The notes under the pieces were generated by a model, which saw nothing but the letters and a program-made list of their open reading frames with translations, made no database searches and was not told the DNA's origin. This document shows, piece by piece, positions 48,480-60,053 of a stretch of DNA of 64,000 nucleotides. Position 1 is the first letter of the stretch. Each line of letters begins with the position of its first letter. Origin of the DNA: Sebastes aleutianus (taxonomy: Eukaryota; Chordata; Actinopteri; Perciformes; Sebastidae); the NCBI GenBank assembly GCA_916700875.1, contig CAKAKS010000039.1:19586367-19650366 (forward strand). Reading direction: 5' to 3'. Made by a program: the position numbers and the translations under genes.

Positions 48480-49345
48480 CCATGCTTGCAGCTCTGTGAG
48501 GGCATACTTAGACACAATGGTGCTTTGAGCTAAATGCTAATGTCGGCATGCTAACCATGGATGTATTAAGAGAACTGGATAGAGCGTTGGAAGCGGGGCC
48601 CCGTTCATTCCTATGAAAGTTGCTCAGTGGCGCATGAAGCCTAAATGGCTCGACTTCCGTCTGGAAAAGTACCCAGATCTTGGGCACATGGAACATGCGC
48701 AGTAGCATCCGCTTAGTCACATGGCTCGGTCACGGGGTCCCAACGTCACACCGTCGTCAGGGCTTGCGCTCCAGCCTCGGTCTAGGTCTCATTCACATGA
48801 ACGGAGGAAGGGAAATAACTCTGGTTTTGGCTATTAGTGCATTTTACAACTTAAAAAACATAATTTTTTTAAAAAAGGGCTATTTAGGTGTTTGTACTGG
48901 GAAGTTGATTCATCTAAAAAAAAAATGATCCGCTGAGATACAGACGTCTCTTACCCAATGCAAGTCTATGAGAAAAAAGTATTTTTGGGCCCAATGCATC
49001 ACGTGACTGACACGGAAGTTGCAGTACCGCCGTTTGGCAACTATGAAAGTCTGGATCGACAACTGGCGCACTTCCTGGGGGCTTGATGCTAACATGCGCA
49101 CAATGACAATGCTAGCAAGCTTATGTTTAGCAAGTACTGTTTACCATCTTAGTTTAATGTTTTAGCATGCTAGCATTTGCTACTCAGCAGTAAACGTAAA
49201 GGACAGCTAAGGCTGAAAAATGTCAACCTGTTCAACCATATTATTTAAGATATCAACACATATTACACTTCATTGTCTGGGGAACATGAATGTCTGTAAC
49301 GTTACCAAAATTCAAGGCAAACAATCATCTGGTAATTCAGATGTT
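48480..49345 (+). repeat. Dispersed repeat family K, copy 3, split by family G
   Basis: 48480-48555 and 49086-49345 are continuous family K text (gctttgagctaaatgctaat, then agcatgctagcatttgct and tctggggaacatgaatg). The middle is a family G element. Confidence 0.75.
48556..49085 (-). mobile_element. Family G element with 8-bp duplication, nested in family K
   Basis: It is flanked by atgctaac on both sides (48548-48555, 49086-49093). The sequence is the reverse complement of the 20.68-21.2 kb copy, including aacttccgtgtc and ccgaggctggag read in reverse. The 8-bp duplication points to a hAT-like mechanism, with the caveat that atgctaac is also a common word in family K. Confidence 0.7.
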
Positions 49346-49960
49346 AACTCACCTCCCTCAGCTGTGAATGGACTCAGCAACATCCTGTCAACACTTCATC
49401 TTGTCAACACTTCAGGTAAAAAAACTGGAACACGGCTAGCTAACGCTAATTAATTACTTGCACAGAAAATAAGTCTAATTAAGTTTAAATTAGTGTCAGT
49501 ATGATTTTCAAAAGGGTGACAACTAAAAAAATTCAGATAAAAAAGACACGTCTTCTTCCCTAAGACACACTCTATTAATGTTTAAAAAAACTACGTACTG
49601 ATCCATGTTCATCACCTTCAGTTACAGAGCAGCACCGTGCTTCTCTTTCTCTCTCATACACAGCACCGTCCTCATACGCGCTCTTACTTTGTAAATGGCA
49701 ACTTCCGGTCGCAGAAGATGAAAAAAAACGGGGAGTTTTTTGCGTCTCTTCTTTATTTAATTTTTTGTTTTTAGAAATAAAAAAAATAAAATAAACCCGT
49801 TTTTTAAGTTTAGTTCATCCCCTTTTTGACCCCAATAGAGAAAAACGTCTTGTATTTCCATATTATTTTTTGTAAAACAAAAATCAAATAACTACTAATT
49901 TTTAGTTCTTTAATATCCGTTTGTGAAAGGAAAATCAAATGACCAAAAGATACACTGACC
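49346..49960. other. Non-coding stretch, no gene seen
   Basis: AT-rich with A/T runs (49725-49800). No exon. Confidence 0.4.
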
Positions 49961-50481
49961 CAGTAGCCAAGCAAATGAACTAGCTAGGCTAGGCTGCTAG
50001 CCGTTCTAGTAACGTTACCAAGGCGGTTACCAAGGCGACCAACAAGGTCATCTGTAGCCACAGTAGAGATAATTAGCCTCATGTTAGCTAGGAGGAAGGC
50101 TAACTGTTCACTTAATTTGTTTATTAGGACTACTGTGGAGGTCAGTTTAAAGTGACCTTACTGAGTTTTCTTACAGAATAGAACAAAAATGGATTTAAGT
50201 TGTTCAAGTTTCATTTGAAGGCACCAGTAGCCAAGCAAATTAATTAGCCAGGCTAGGCTGCTAGCTAGTGACAACTAGCAACCGTTCTAGTAACGTTACC
50301 AAGGCGGTTACCAAGGCGACCAACAAGGTCATCTGTAGCCACAGTAGAGCTAAATAGCCTAATGTCAGCTAGGAGGAAAGCTAACTATTTACTTATTTTT
50401 TGTATTAGGACTACTGTGGAGGTCAGTTTAAAGTGACCTTACTGAGTTTTCTTACAGAATAGGACAAAAAAAATGGATTTA
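49961..50481 (+). repeat. Tandem duplication, unit about 263 bp
   Basis: 49961-50199 is repeated at 50225-50481 (cagtagccaagcaaat, cgttaccaaggcggttacca, aaggtcatctgtagccacag, ttactgagttttcttacag). The second copy has a short insertion (tagtgacaactagcaa). The spacer between the copies carries agtttcatttgaaggcacca, the end motif of the MITE nested in the Tc1 element. Confidence 0.88.
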
Positions 50482-51007
50482 AAGAACTTTTCTGGAGGTA
50501 AGTAGCTATTCGTTATCCTTTACAGGAAGTCATGATTGCAGCTTCTACATTTGTATTTCTGTCAACACATGTTCTCCTCTTCCTCCCCACGGATGCTGTT
50601 GCTGCTGCTCGCACACACATCCCCGGTACAGTATCATGTTGTTGTCCATGTGTGTGGTGGTGAGATGAGATCACATTATCTCACATCACAGGGAAATGAA
50701 CAAAAACGGCTCCTCCCACTCTGCCTTTTGCTCTTTTACACCCCCCTCCTCTCTTCCTCCCCATCCTCTCCTCCTCCTCCTCCTCCTCGGTCCTCGGTAG
50801 CAGCAGGTGTTATTCTCGTATAACCTGAAGATTTAGGTGGTAATTAGCATTACCTCTCAGCCCCTAGAGAGTTATTTAAATGCTTCATGGTAACAGCAGG
50901 GGGACACGAGTCGAGTGTGTTTCTGGGCAGCCGATGAGAGAAGAAATCACGCCTCAAAAACACGTGGGAGAGATTACTCAAATATGCCTCCTTTGTACCC
51001 TCCTTAC

Positions 51008-51039
<32 letters not shown>

Positions 51040-51764
51040 CTGCTGGCTGCACGGTTATCTCCACGTTAAGCTGTGTGGAGCACCATAAATAACCTATACA
51101 CACTTGGGTTAGTAGCTATAGAGGCTTTGACCTTGTGTTATGTTGCCCCTTAATGTCCCAAACATTGCAATGCACACCGGCAAAATGATCCATATATAAG
51201 ATAAAGTGGCTATACAACAGGTTAATCGGTGCATTGGAATAAATGGAGGATTTTTTTTGGGCTAATGATAAAAAGCATCCTCCTAGGAGGCAATTAACTG
51301 CACTGCTATTACATAATGACAGCCCACACTTTTTTCACTAACCGGTCCTTTGCATGTCAAAGGTTTTTTTTAAAACGTGGTGTGTGACTAGTATATATAC
51401 ATCCTCCACCTCTTCATGTCACCTCAGAGGGAAACAGAAATGAAACACCTTGAAACTGTCAGGATGCTTCCTCGCACAGAGTGGCACACACATTTCTTGA
51501 CAGGATCTTACCTTTGCTATTGTCCTCTTCCCTGTTCAGATACATGGCTGTTAATTCACTCCGAGGCAAAAAAAAAGAAAGCGATGGCGTTGTCTCTCAA
51601 TGATGTGTTGGTTACTCCTCTCTGGCGTGTGTATGGTGAACTCCGCCGATGTGGTTTGTAGTAGTAGCTGTTTATTGTTTTGTTGCTCCTCAACAGCCTC
51701 TCCTCTCCTCCTAGCGGATAGGTGGGCTAACCAGTTTGAGACTCTCACTATCTCCCTCCCTCTC

Positions 51765-51798
<34 letters not shown>

Positions 51799-52044
51799 CC
51801 TCTATCTCTATAATAACCACCGGTTCACTGTGGCTCAAAGGACAATATATAAAAAAAGTGACTTTTTTTTGCAGCTGCTTCCTCTGCTGCCACGTGTGAA
51901 TCTTGATTCATGTCTGTGCATCCATATGTCATTTTAAAAATTATAATATATTGGCTGTGCGTGTAATGAGGAGCGCAGTTATATAGCCCACCCAGGGGAT
52001 TTATAACAAGGCTTGCACCCGAGTTGCATGGCTTAATTGGGAAT
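50482..52044. other. Non-coding stretch with simple repeats
   Basis: (CTC)n at 50765-50790, (CT)n at 51008-51040 and 51758-51802. Frames here are driven by these repeats. No exon is supported. Confidence 0.45.
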
Positions 52045-52155
52045 CTCATTAGTGGTGGAAGAAGTAGCAAAAGTACCCACAAAGTACTCAATTACAAGCA
52101 AAAGTCCTGCATTGAAAATGATACTTATACGTAAAAACATAAATCATCATGCAGA
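52045..52155. repeat. AGTACT-type MITE fragment (family D)
   Basis: It contains cattagtggtggaagaagta and aagtactcaattacaag, then tcctgcattgaaaatg. Only one end is present. Confidence 0.65.
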
Positions 52156-52172
52156 ATGTTATATTATTATTA

Positions 52173-53070
52173 TTAGGGGCTGTCAATTGATTCAAATATT
52201 TAATCGCAATTATTCATATCGTGTGCCCTCCGGTGTCTTCCGGGGCTCCTAGAGGCATCTGCAAGATTTCACAGAAAACAACCAATTAGAGCCGAGCTAG
52301 AGTCTGCCCTCTCCGAGCAGCTGTCAATCACTCACAAACTCCGATCAAACAGTCAAACTAGGCAGCGCTGATCAAATATGAATCAATTTTCTTTTACTGT
52401 AATGCTTATTTTTCACCTGAAATGTTTTCAGAAACATATTTTAGTGAACTATTTAGCTGTAAAATGAGAAAGTTTGTGACCTGGCAGCCAATGTTGAGAT
52501 CAGTTGAGGAAATACCAAGCACCGCCCACCAGCTGGAGCACAGCCAATAGGAACGCTCTCTCTCTCTGACATGACCAGTGATTGGCCAAAGTCTTCCGTC
52601 ACGGCTAGATTTTTTTAAAGCCTGAAAACAGAGCCATGAGGAGGTGCAGAAGTCTAGTTTTCTCTCAGAACACTTGAATTACAATATGCTGAAAAGGTTA
52701 TTATGGGATTTTTTGCCCAATGATGCCAAAAATATCCTGCCTGCTGCAGGTTTAATCACGGTTAATCACAAATTAACCACATTCTTTATTTGTTCAAAAT
52801 GTACCTTAAAGTATTTTTTTTGTCAATTATTTAATGCTCTTATCAACATGGGAGTGGGCAAATATGCTACTGCATTTAGCATACAAAATATGCTCAAATC
52901 ATAACATGGCAAACTCAAGCCCAACAGGCAACAACAGCTGTCAGTGTGTCAGTGTGCTGACTTGACTATGACTTGCCCCATACTGCATGTGATTATCATA
53001 AAGTGGACATGTCTGTAAATGTCTCGTGGGTACCCATTGAATCCATTCTCATTCACATATCTTGAGGTCA
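52173..53070 (-). mobile_element. hAT-type MITE family B, split by repeat J and truncated
   Basis: The start gggctgtcaattgattcaaa and the part after 52750 (taatcacggttaatcacaa to attcacatatcttgaggtca) are family B in reverse. The right part stops at a G-rich tract, so the other terminus is lost. Confidence 0.82.
52222..52750 (+). mobile_element. Repeat J inserted in family B
   Basis: It contains agaggcatctgcaagatttc, aggcagcgctgatcaaatat, atgaggaggtgcagaag and ttgcccaatgatgcc, a repeat I recognize as widespread in percomorph fish. A partial copy is at 18420-18640. Confidence 0.78.
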
Positions 53071-53073
53071 GGA

Positions 53074-53098
53074 GAGGAGGGGGGGGGAGGGGGGGGGT
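53074..53098 (+). repeat. G-rich tract
   Basis: Runs of G separated by single A or AGA residues, enough for a G-quadruplex on the plus strand. Confidence 0.8.
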
Positions 53099-53189
53099 AA
53101 ACATGTTCTAGTAGAAACCCAAACTACAAGTATGAACCTGAAAATAAGCATAATAGGTCCTCTTTAATGCTGTACCTGGTCAATGTAGA

Positions 53190-53505
53190 GCTAATTTTAG
53201 CTGTCTTGTATACAGTAATTGTAATTAATTGCCAGCTATTGTGATAATTGATTAGTCATTTATAAGGGAAGAATGCCTAAAGTTAACTAGTATAGTTTCT
53301 CCTATGTGAGGATTTGTTGTTTATTTAATTATAAAATGATCGTGTTCGTCAGGTAAAACAATACATTTGAAGATGTCTCCTTGGGTTCTGAGAAGTTACG
53401 ATTGACTTTTGTGTGACAATGTGTAAACTAATCAATGAATCAATCAATTGAAAAAATAATCCACAGATTAATCCAGAATGATTATAATCGTTAGTTGCAG
53501 CCCTA
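53190..53505. mobile_element. hAT-like MITE family N, partial copy
   Basis: It ends ataatcgttagttgcagccc and carries gaagatgtctccttgggttc and gtgaggatttgttg, matching the consensus order seen at 46986-47225. Confidence 0.7.
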
Positions 53506-55290
53506 AAAGTATAACTATAGCTGTCAAATAGGTTGTGGAGAAAAACATGCAATATTGAAAAGAGGCAAAAATGAAAATGCAAATACCTCAGAACTTGAGT
53601 ATATGTATTGAGTTACTTTCCACTATTATATCTCTTAAACCACGATGACAAATTAGTCATTAAAGCAACACCATCGTGTGTCAGTGATATAAGAAGAGGA
53701 ACCGACAAACCCATCTGGTCCTGTCACTTCCACCATGCCCCACCTGCTGCATATATATCCATATCCTCATCCCTTATATACAAATGATGGTCAGATGGTC
53801 CTGTATGCACAACGCCGTCCTGTGTGAACCCATTGACCGCATTATTAGGCACGGGGACAGAGATTAGCAGCTCTCGAGGAGTAACTGTCTGCATCCTCTG
53901 CCAGTTTTGGATGCAAGGCGATGTGGCTGCTCTGCAAATACGTTCCACAAATGGGATGTAGATTATTTTAACGCTCAGTATTCAGGCTGTCTTACATCAC
54001 ACGTACGGCAGCACTGTGGTGAAGGAACAATTTGTCCGTGACCTTGACTTAGTCCTAGAAACATCCAGTCTGGAGGCAATTTAAAACAATTTCTTCAATT
54101 ACTCTTCCTTCTTGTTCTCAGAGCACATTTCCAATTTGTGATGGGACTTCTTACTTCGTTATATGAATCTGGCAGATGGAGACATGGGACATTATAAAAT
54201 AAATGGGATAAACCATGACAGTTATTACAACTACAGCAAAAGGCCAGCATCACCACTTTGCCTGGTTTAATTATAAATTGTGTAATTAATCTATGATATT
54301 AAAATTATTACAGTGCATGCTCATCAACCAATGACCTCTGACCTGAAATCTTTACAGTGCGGTCTGTAATGTTTTTATTGTACTTCACAGCCTCTTTCAG
54401 TGACTCTCTGAGTAATAAATATGCAGGTTTCTCTTTACAAGCCTGCAAAATACAAAGCTAATATTCCATTCAATCATGTGGCTCTCTGATATCACAGATT
54501 ACAATTCAAAAGGATATGAGCTGAGCCATACTGTAGATGCAAATGCGGTGAGCAATAATACCACATCTAACTGTGTTTTGTCAATAGAGCTGGGAAGGTC
54601 ATTTGCTCAAAGCCTTCTGCAGTGATTTCCATTTGATTGTGTTTTGTTTTGCGCTGCGCTCCGTGCTATTTGTTCACTACTGAGAATCTTTTGCCATTTG
54701 TTAGGAGAATTCTCTGCAGACTAATTTGACCACAGTCTATTCCCAGATTTTCCCCCTCCTGAGCTCACAGCATCATTGTGCCTGTCACTGATGCATCTGT
54801 CTCCACTGGTTTCTATAAATACCCCCTTCTCTCCCCTTCAAAAACCTGATTCCCATTGATTTAGTGACCTATATACACATCAACACCATCCCTCCCTTCC
54901 TCCGGCTCTCTGCTCCTTCTATCGACGGCCTTTTACTGTCTCCACTTCTTGGTTTCCCTCCTTCCCTCCATCATTCCTCTCAGACTACCTTTTCCTCCAC
55001 CTTCTCTCTCCTCCTCTTTGCTAGAAAGCAAACTAATAATAGTTTGCGGTGGAGGCTCAAGTCATGACACATGAAAGGGATCCGAATGAGCACAAGAACA
55101 GTGGCTGGTGCTCATTTCTATATTTCAAAGTCTCGTCGTTGTGGTAAACTGAGCCTTTGGCTAATCTCTGGTGAGTGTAAACACTGGAGTAGATAGTCTG
55201 ATGAAAGGAGTCTCTCAAAGAGGCACAAAATCCAATATGAAATCTGACTCTGGCTGAAATAAGACCTGGATACAAAGACGCAGACATACG
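53506..55290. other. Non-coding stretch, candidate conserved non-coding DNA
   Basis: 54060-54520 is non-repetitive and AT-rich with ATTA/TAAT cores (tttaattataaattgtgtaa) and no frames, resembling conserved regulatory DNA. 54870-55020 is pyrimidine-rich. No exon is supported. Confidence 0.35.
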
Positions 55291-55299
55291 GAGAGACAG

Positions 55300-55305
55300 C
55301 AGTGT

Positions 55306-55342
<37 letters not shown>

Positions 55343-55358
55343 TGTGTGTGTGTGTGTG
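55300..55358. repeat. (GT)n microsatellite, interrupted
   Basis: A GT run with a few CT interruptions. Confidence 0.95.
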
Positions 55359-56437
55359 CAGGGTTATATGAAGGTGCTAAGATTTAATTATGCTGCAAAA
55401 TAGCATTCAGGAAACTAATGCTATAAACAGTAATGTTGAATACGTAGCAAACAGAAGGGGATTAGCAATGAATAACCCCCTGTCATAACATCAGTTCTGC
55501 TGAAACGTACAGGAATAATGTGGGATTTATAAAAACCTCAAACATCCGGTGAAAAATCCACAAAAAAGCACATTTCCATATTCTTATCAGGCAACTTATA
55601 AACATACACCTTGTTTATCAGGTGAAACCACACAGATCACAGAGGCACATCTGTGCACATATCACAGCTGCAAGAGATAGGAACTATAGCATGACTGGGA
55701 ATGAGAGAGAGTGAGATCGGTGCACGTGATTTACTGCCACACCACCCAAGCTTAGCATACACCTGTACCACACAGCACTGCTCACACTCCCACCACAGCA
55801 GGACTAACTGCTCTCCCGCAACCCCACACTGACACCTGGTGGCTCAGCGAGGCAGCAAATCATCACCACACACACAACCGTCTCAGCTGCTCTCGTGGCC
55901 CCCTGGGAGCCACACAACGTCATCCTCACACTCTTCAAAAACTTCGCACTGCTGCTTGGTTTTCACAGCAGTATTACAGACAAATACGCAGCGTCTGTTC
56001 CTTTGTATTCTGTCAGACGACTGCTGGACCTTGAAAGCAGATACAGCGATGAGCTGGGGTGGATTAATGCACATAGCTGGCCTGGGCTGCAGAGGGCCCC
56101 AGATTGGCCAGATTATTGTTAATTATTTAAATGTACTTCAAAGAGAGAACATTTTTTTACACCTATTGGCCCATAAGAAACATAAAAAAAATTAAGCAGC
56201 TGGGTAGATTGATTGATGTGGGACAATATGTGGGACACATCTACCCAATCAGCTAATGAACCTGGTCCCATGATGTGACCAGGTTCATAAGGTCAATTTG
56301 GTTTTCAAATAATACGTCACTACTGGACAGAATAGTGGCAAAATGTCAGAAAGAAAATGTGATCATGGAGCACAAAAATGAAACGCACAACGGCTGAAAG
56401 AAAAATCCCTAAATTGATAATAAATTTCAAGGCTGTC

Positions 56438-56441
<4 letters not shown>
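55359..56441. other. Non-coding stretch, no gene confirmed
   Basis: Plus-strand frames at 55839-56195 overlap in two registers without domain resemblance. No repeat family recognized. Confidence 0.4.

Positions 56442-56511
<70 letters not shown>
56442..56511. repeat. (GT)n microsatellite, about 34 units
   Basis: A long pure GT run, probably highly polymorphic in length. Confidence 0.97.
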
Positions 56512-56670
56512 AGTGCTCCCCGAGTGTGTATGTGTAATATTCCTAGCACACTTTTACACATGGCACTAAATTACTTTTTTCTGGTAACGTTAAAACCACC
56601 TTAATCCACCACTGGCAATGAGTGTAAAAAAAACAAAAAACACAGCATCAGGCGATTTCAGGACAGTCAG

Positions 56671-56676
56671 TTTATT
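56671..56676 (-). promoter_or_regulatory. Poly(A) signal AATAAA (minus strand)
   Basis: On the minus strand the context is TTCAATAAACTGACTGTCC, followed within about 35 bases by a GT/T-rich tract that includes TGTGTTTTTTG. This is the usual order of hexamer, cleavage zone and downstream element. It is the most convincing poly(A) site left of slc25a22. Confidence 0.6.
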
Positions 56677-58488
56677 GAACAGCAAATTGTGACAGGGAAC
56701 ACAATATTTGTTTTTGTTTTTTTCAATTGCATGGTCAACAATGTCTAGAACAACGGTGTCATTCAGCACACATATTCATCTCTTTGCCACAGAGAGAGTT
56801 TGTAGATGGACAGTGGGGTGAAGGTCCTTGTTTTAAAGTGCCATAATGCACAATTCCTCTTGGAGGAAGACAACAGAGGCCCAGACGGCCTCCAAGGTCC
56901 CCGCTTGCATCACACATTGTGTTTGTGTTTCCTTCTAGTGTGTGTGTGGCTCCTACTTATTGCATATCAGTGAGCTGGTTCGTGAATGTTTTCAGTGAAT
57001 GTGTAAAGCACGAATCTTTATATTAATAAACTCTTCACTATAATTATAATACATCTCATAATATCTAAGATACATTCTTATATCTGATTCATTTAGAATA
57101 TGTAGGCGATATACATTTTGTGGATAACTGCTGATGGGTGACGTAGTGGACACCATCACACGGGTCTCTTACAATGACCTGTCGTCTCAGCCCTATGGAT
57201 CAAGTTTAAACAGACATAGATAAACTCTCTTACAAGACTAAAAAGTTCATCTCAATCGACATCTCCACAGAAATAAACCAGACTTTAATCCATATCTGCA
57301 AAAGCAGCTTTCCAAAGACTTTGTCTGAGTATATTAAAAGTGGGCCACGTGGTCTCTTGTGCCTAATAATCCTTTGTGCTTTCTTTGATTGTATACACTC
57401 TATAAGTCATACATTTGGTGTTTTAGAGCTCCTCTGCGTGTACCTGCAGCCCCAGCTGTAGGTGTTGGCCAGAGTACATGGCAGAGGAGTGTGAAAGAGA
57501 GAAGGAAAGAGGGAGAGAGAGCATGGGTCTGACAATCAAAGAGAAAAATACCGCAGTGTCACACTAACAACTACACGTTGACTACAGCACTACACAGTCA
57601 GACACACACACACACGCACGTATTTAACCAAATGCACAAGGTCAGTGAAAATTCACAGCTGAGTAAAACAAAATGACTTGCACAACATTTTCAAGATTCA
57701 ACCAAAGAAACGGATTAAAAAAAAAATCTGAAAACAACATGGGAGGGTTGGGGAGGTTCAAAAATCATAACAATAATCTCAACAACACAAAAATAGGCAT
57801 TAATACAATAACAGCATATATGAGATGAACTGGCGATCGGAATGTTGAAAAACTACGACAGTAATTTATTATAAAGACAACGAGCTCACACGAGTCGACA
57901 GGTTTTTTTTCTCCTGTGGCTCAGCTGTCATCTGTCGACATGGCTGGAAGTGCCAGTCCACGTCTAGCAGTTCTGTTGCCCCTCCCTGACCTATGGCTTT
58001 CAGTTAAGACATTGATTAACGCATGCGAGCATGTGATTCAGTCGGCACAGCCTTGGTCGTTGGTGCCATCAATGTCATATTGCAGCTACCTCATGAAAGA
58101 AGCACCATTCACAGATGTTCGATTTACAGTCTGACATCAGCGGGTCCCTATTGGCCTTGTCCAGGCTGTATCTCACTTTCAGAGCTGTTTCAGTAGTGCC
58201 ACAGGTCATTCACTTAAAACTACATTCCTACCATCATTACATGATGTTCCGTTTGGTCCTAGTTGATAAAACTTTGGGAAACAGGACTGACCCAACTTAA
58301 CCAATAGCTCAGGAGAAATGGCACCTCCAAAAAACCCATCCTTGATCTATTCTAGTGTTCCCCTTTGCATACAGTAAAAAACCCTCATCAATATGCTGCA
58401 TTTAAGTTCAAATAATGTTTGTTGCATTAAAACATGTTCCTTCATTTGACATGTCACCATCATAACATAAAATCACCATAATATGGAT

Positions 58489-58511
58489 TGGGGGGGGTGG
58501 GGGGGGGGGGG
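58489..58511 (+). repeat. G-run
   Basis: Near-continuous G on the plus strand, so C-rich in the proposed minus-strand 3' UTR. Confidence 0.85.
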
Positions 58512-59119
58512 AGCTGGAGAGGTAGGTGTGCAAATATGCCATCATGTACAAAACAAACAATTAATCCTAAAACATAAAGTTCATATCATCTGTACAATAT
58601 AGTTAAGGTGGACACTTTGTCACAGAAAAAAACAACACATACAAATATATAGTGCTATACAGCCTATATAGAAAGGAATATCGATAAATAGACCTCACTC
58701 CCACAAATGATAATACATTGAAAAGTTGCATCTACAGTGCAACGGTACAAGTGACGAGCTGCTTGAACAGTGGGAGCGAGGAAGGAATGTGATTGGGTAA
58801 TACCCATCAAAGTCACCTTGATCTCCGGCGAGATAAACCAATGGCAGCGCTTCAGTGTTGTGATGCATCAACAAGATACGACTGGGCCGCTTTCCCTCGC
58901 AGCTTAAAGCAAACAAAACCTCTAAAGCAAACAGGCCGAGATGTTTGGTAAAAATCATAGAACGCTGACAACACATTGGTTTAATTTTCTGATAAAGAAA
59001 GGTTTGTCATTAGCTCTTTGGGTCCTGCCACTGGATTCAAGTTCGGACAAAGAATTTAAATGAACTCATCTGTAAACAATAATGATTATGTCTGGATCTA
59101 AGGGGTTTGAACTACTGCA

Positions 59120-60053
59120 GGGCTGTGGTCGAAAAGTCCAAAAATTACTTCTAATGTCTTTTCTTAACCACTTTTCCTTGACCTCGATGGAAAACATCAT
59201 GAGGTCAAGGAAAGGTGTGAAGGAGAATTCAGAAGGACTCAGGAAAAGACAACCGTGGTGTTCAGAGAATCCGACTGTACTTACACTAGGCTCTGTAATG
59301 ATGACACAACGGTGGTTATTGATGGTCTGCTGTGGTGAAACTACAATGTTCTGTGGATGGACTACAAAAGGTGCATGCTCGCCCCGTGCGTTCTTAAATA
59401 GCTCTTTCAGAGACAGGTTGCCTCAGCCGCGGTGTGTAAAAGAGAGATACCGGTGAAAAATATCACTTCAGGTCCACCACAGGTTGGAATTGAAATAAAA
59501 AAGTAATAACTTTGGGTTACCACAAAGTTTATATGATAAATAGTGAGTTATTTTTTTAGTTATGGTGAAGGAGTAGAACCATTACATTTCTTTCTACTCC
59601 TTTACGGACATAATATTTATTCATGTTGATTATTTGTTTGCTATGTTTACAATTCATTGTATTTATTGTTTGTTTATTCTTGTTTTGTTTTTTACTTAAT
59701 TGTTACTTATTCAAACATGCCCACTCATATTTATCAACATGAATCCCGATTAGTATATGACTGTATGAAAATAATATGCAAGATAAGCATATTGTTTGTT
59801 TTCATGAACGGCAGAATGGTGCGTCGCTTTAAAAGTTGAGGCCACAAGGAATTGTGGGGTGGCATTATCTCCTTTCCTTTGGTAAAGGATGGTCCAGTGT
59901 ATCCTATGCTAAAGGAGATAAGAAAGGAAGCACCTTTCTTTAGCATTTAGAGAATTCGAACAGCTCACATCATGGCTGCTGCTGAGATACTTCCGGGTCA
60001 TTTCACTCCGTTAGGAACCTTCCTAAGCAAGAAAGACTTTTCGACCACAGCCC
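59120..60053. mobile_element. Non-autonomous DNA transposon (MITE) with near-perfect terminal inverted repeats
   Basis: The left end GGGCTGTGGTCGAAAAGTC (59120-59138) is the exact reverse complement of the right end at 60035-60053. The interior holds no transposase, only short chance frames, including a 124-residue one at 59082-59456 that starts outside the element. I could not see a convincing target-site duplication, so the superfamily is left open. Confidence 0.8.

Noticed and set aside
56378..56569. Frame with a long Cys-Val repeat
   Set aside because: Translation of the (GT)n microsatellite.
59082..59456. 124-codon frame at the MITE border
   Set aside because: It spans the left end of the MITE and has no domain.
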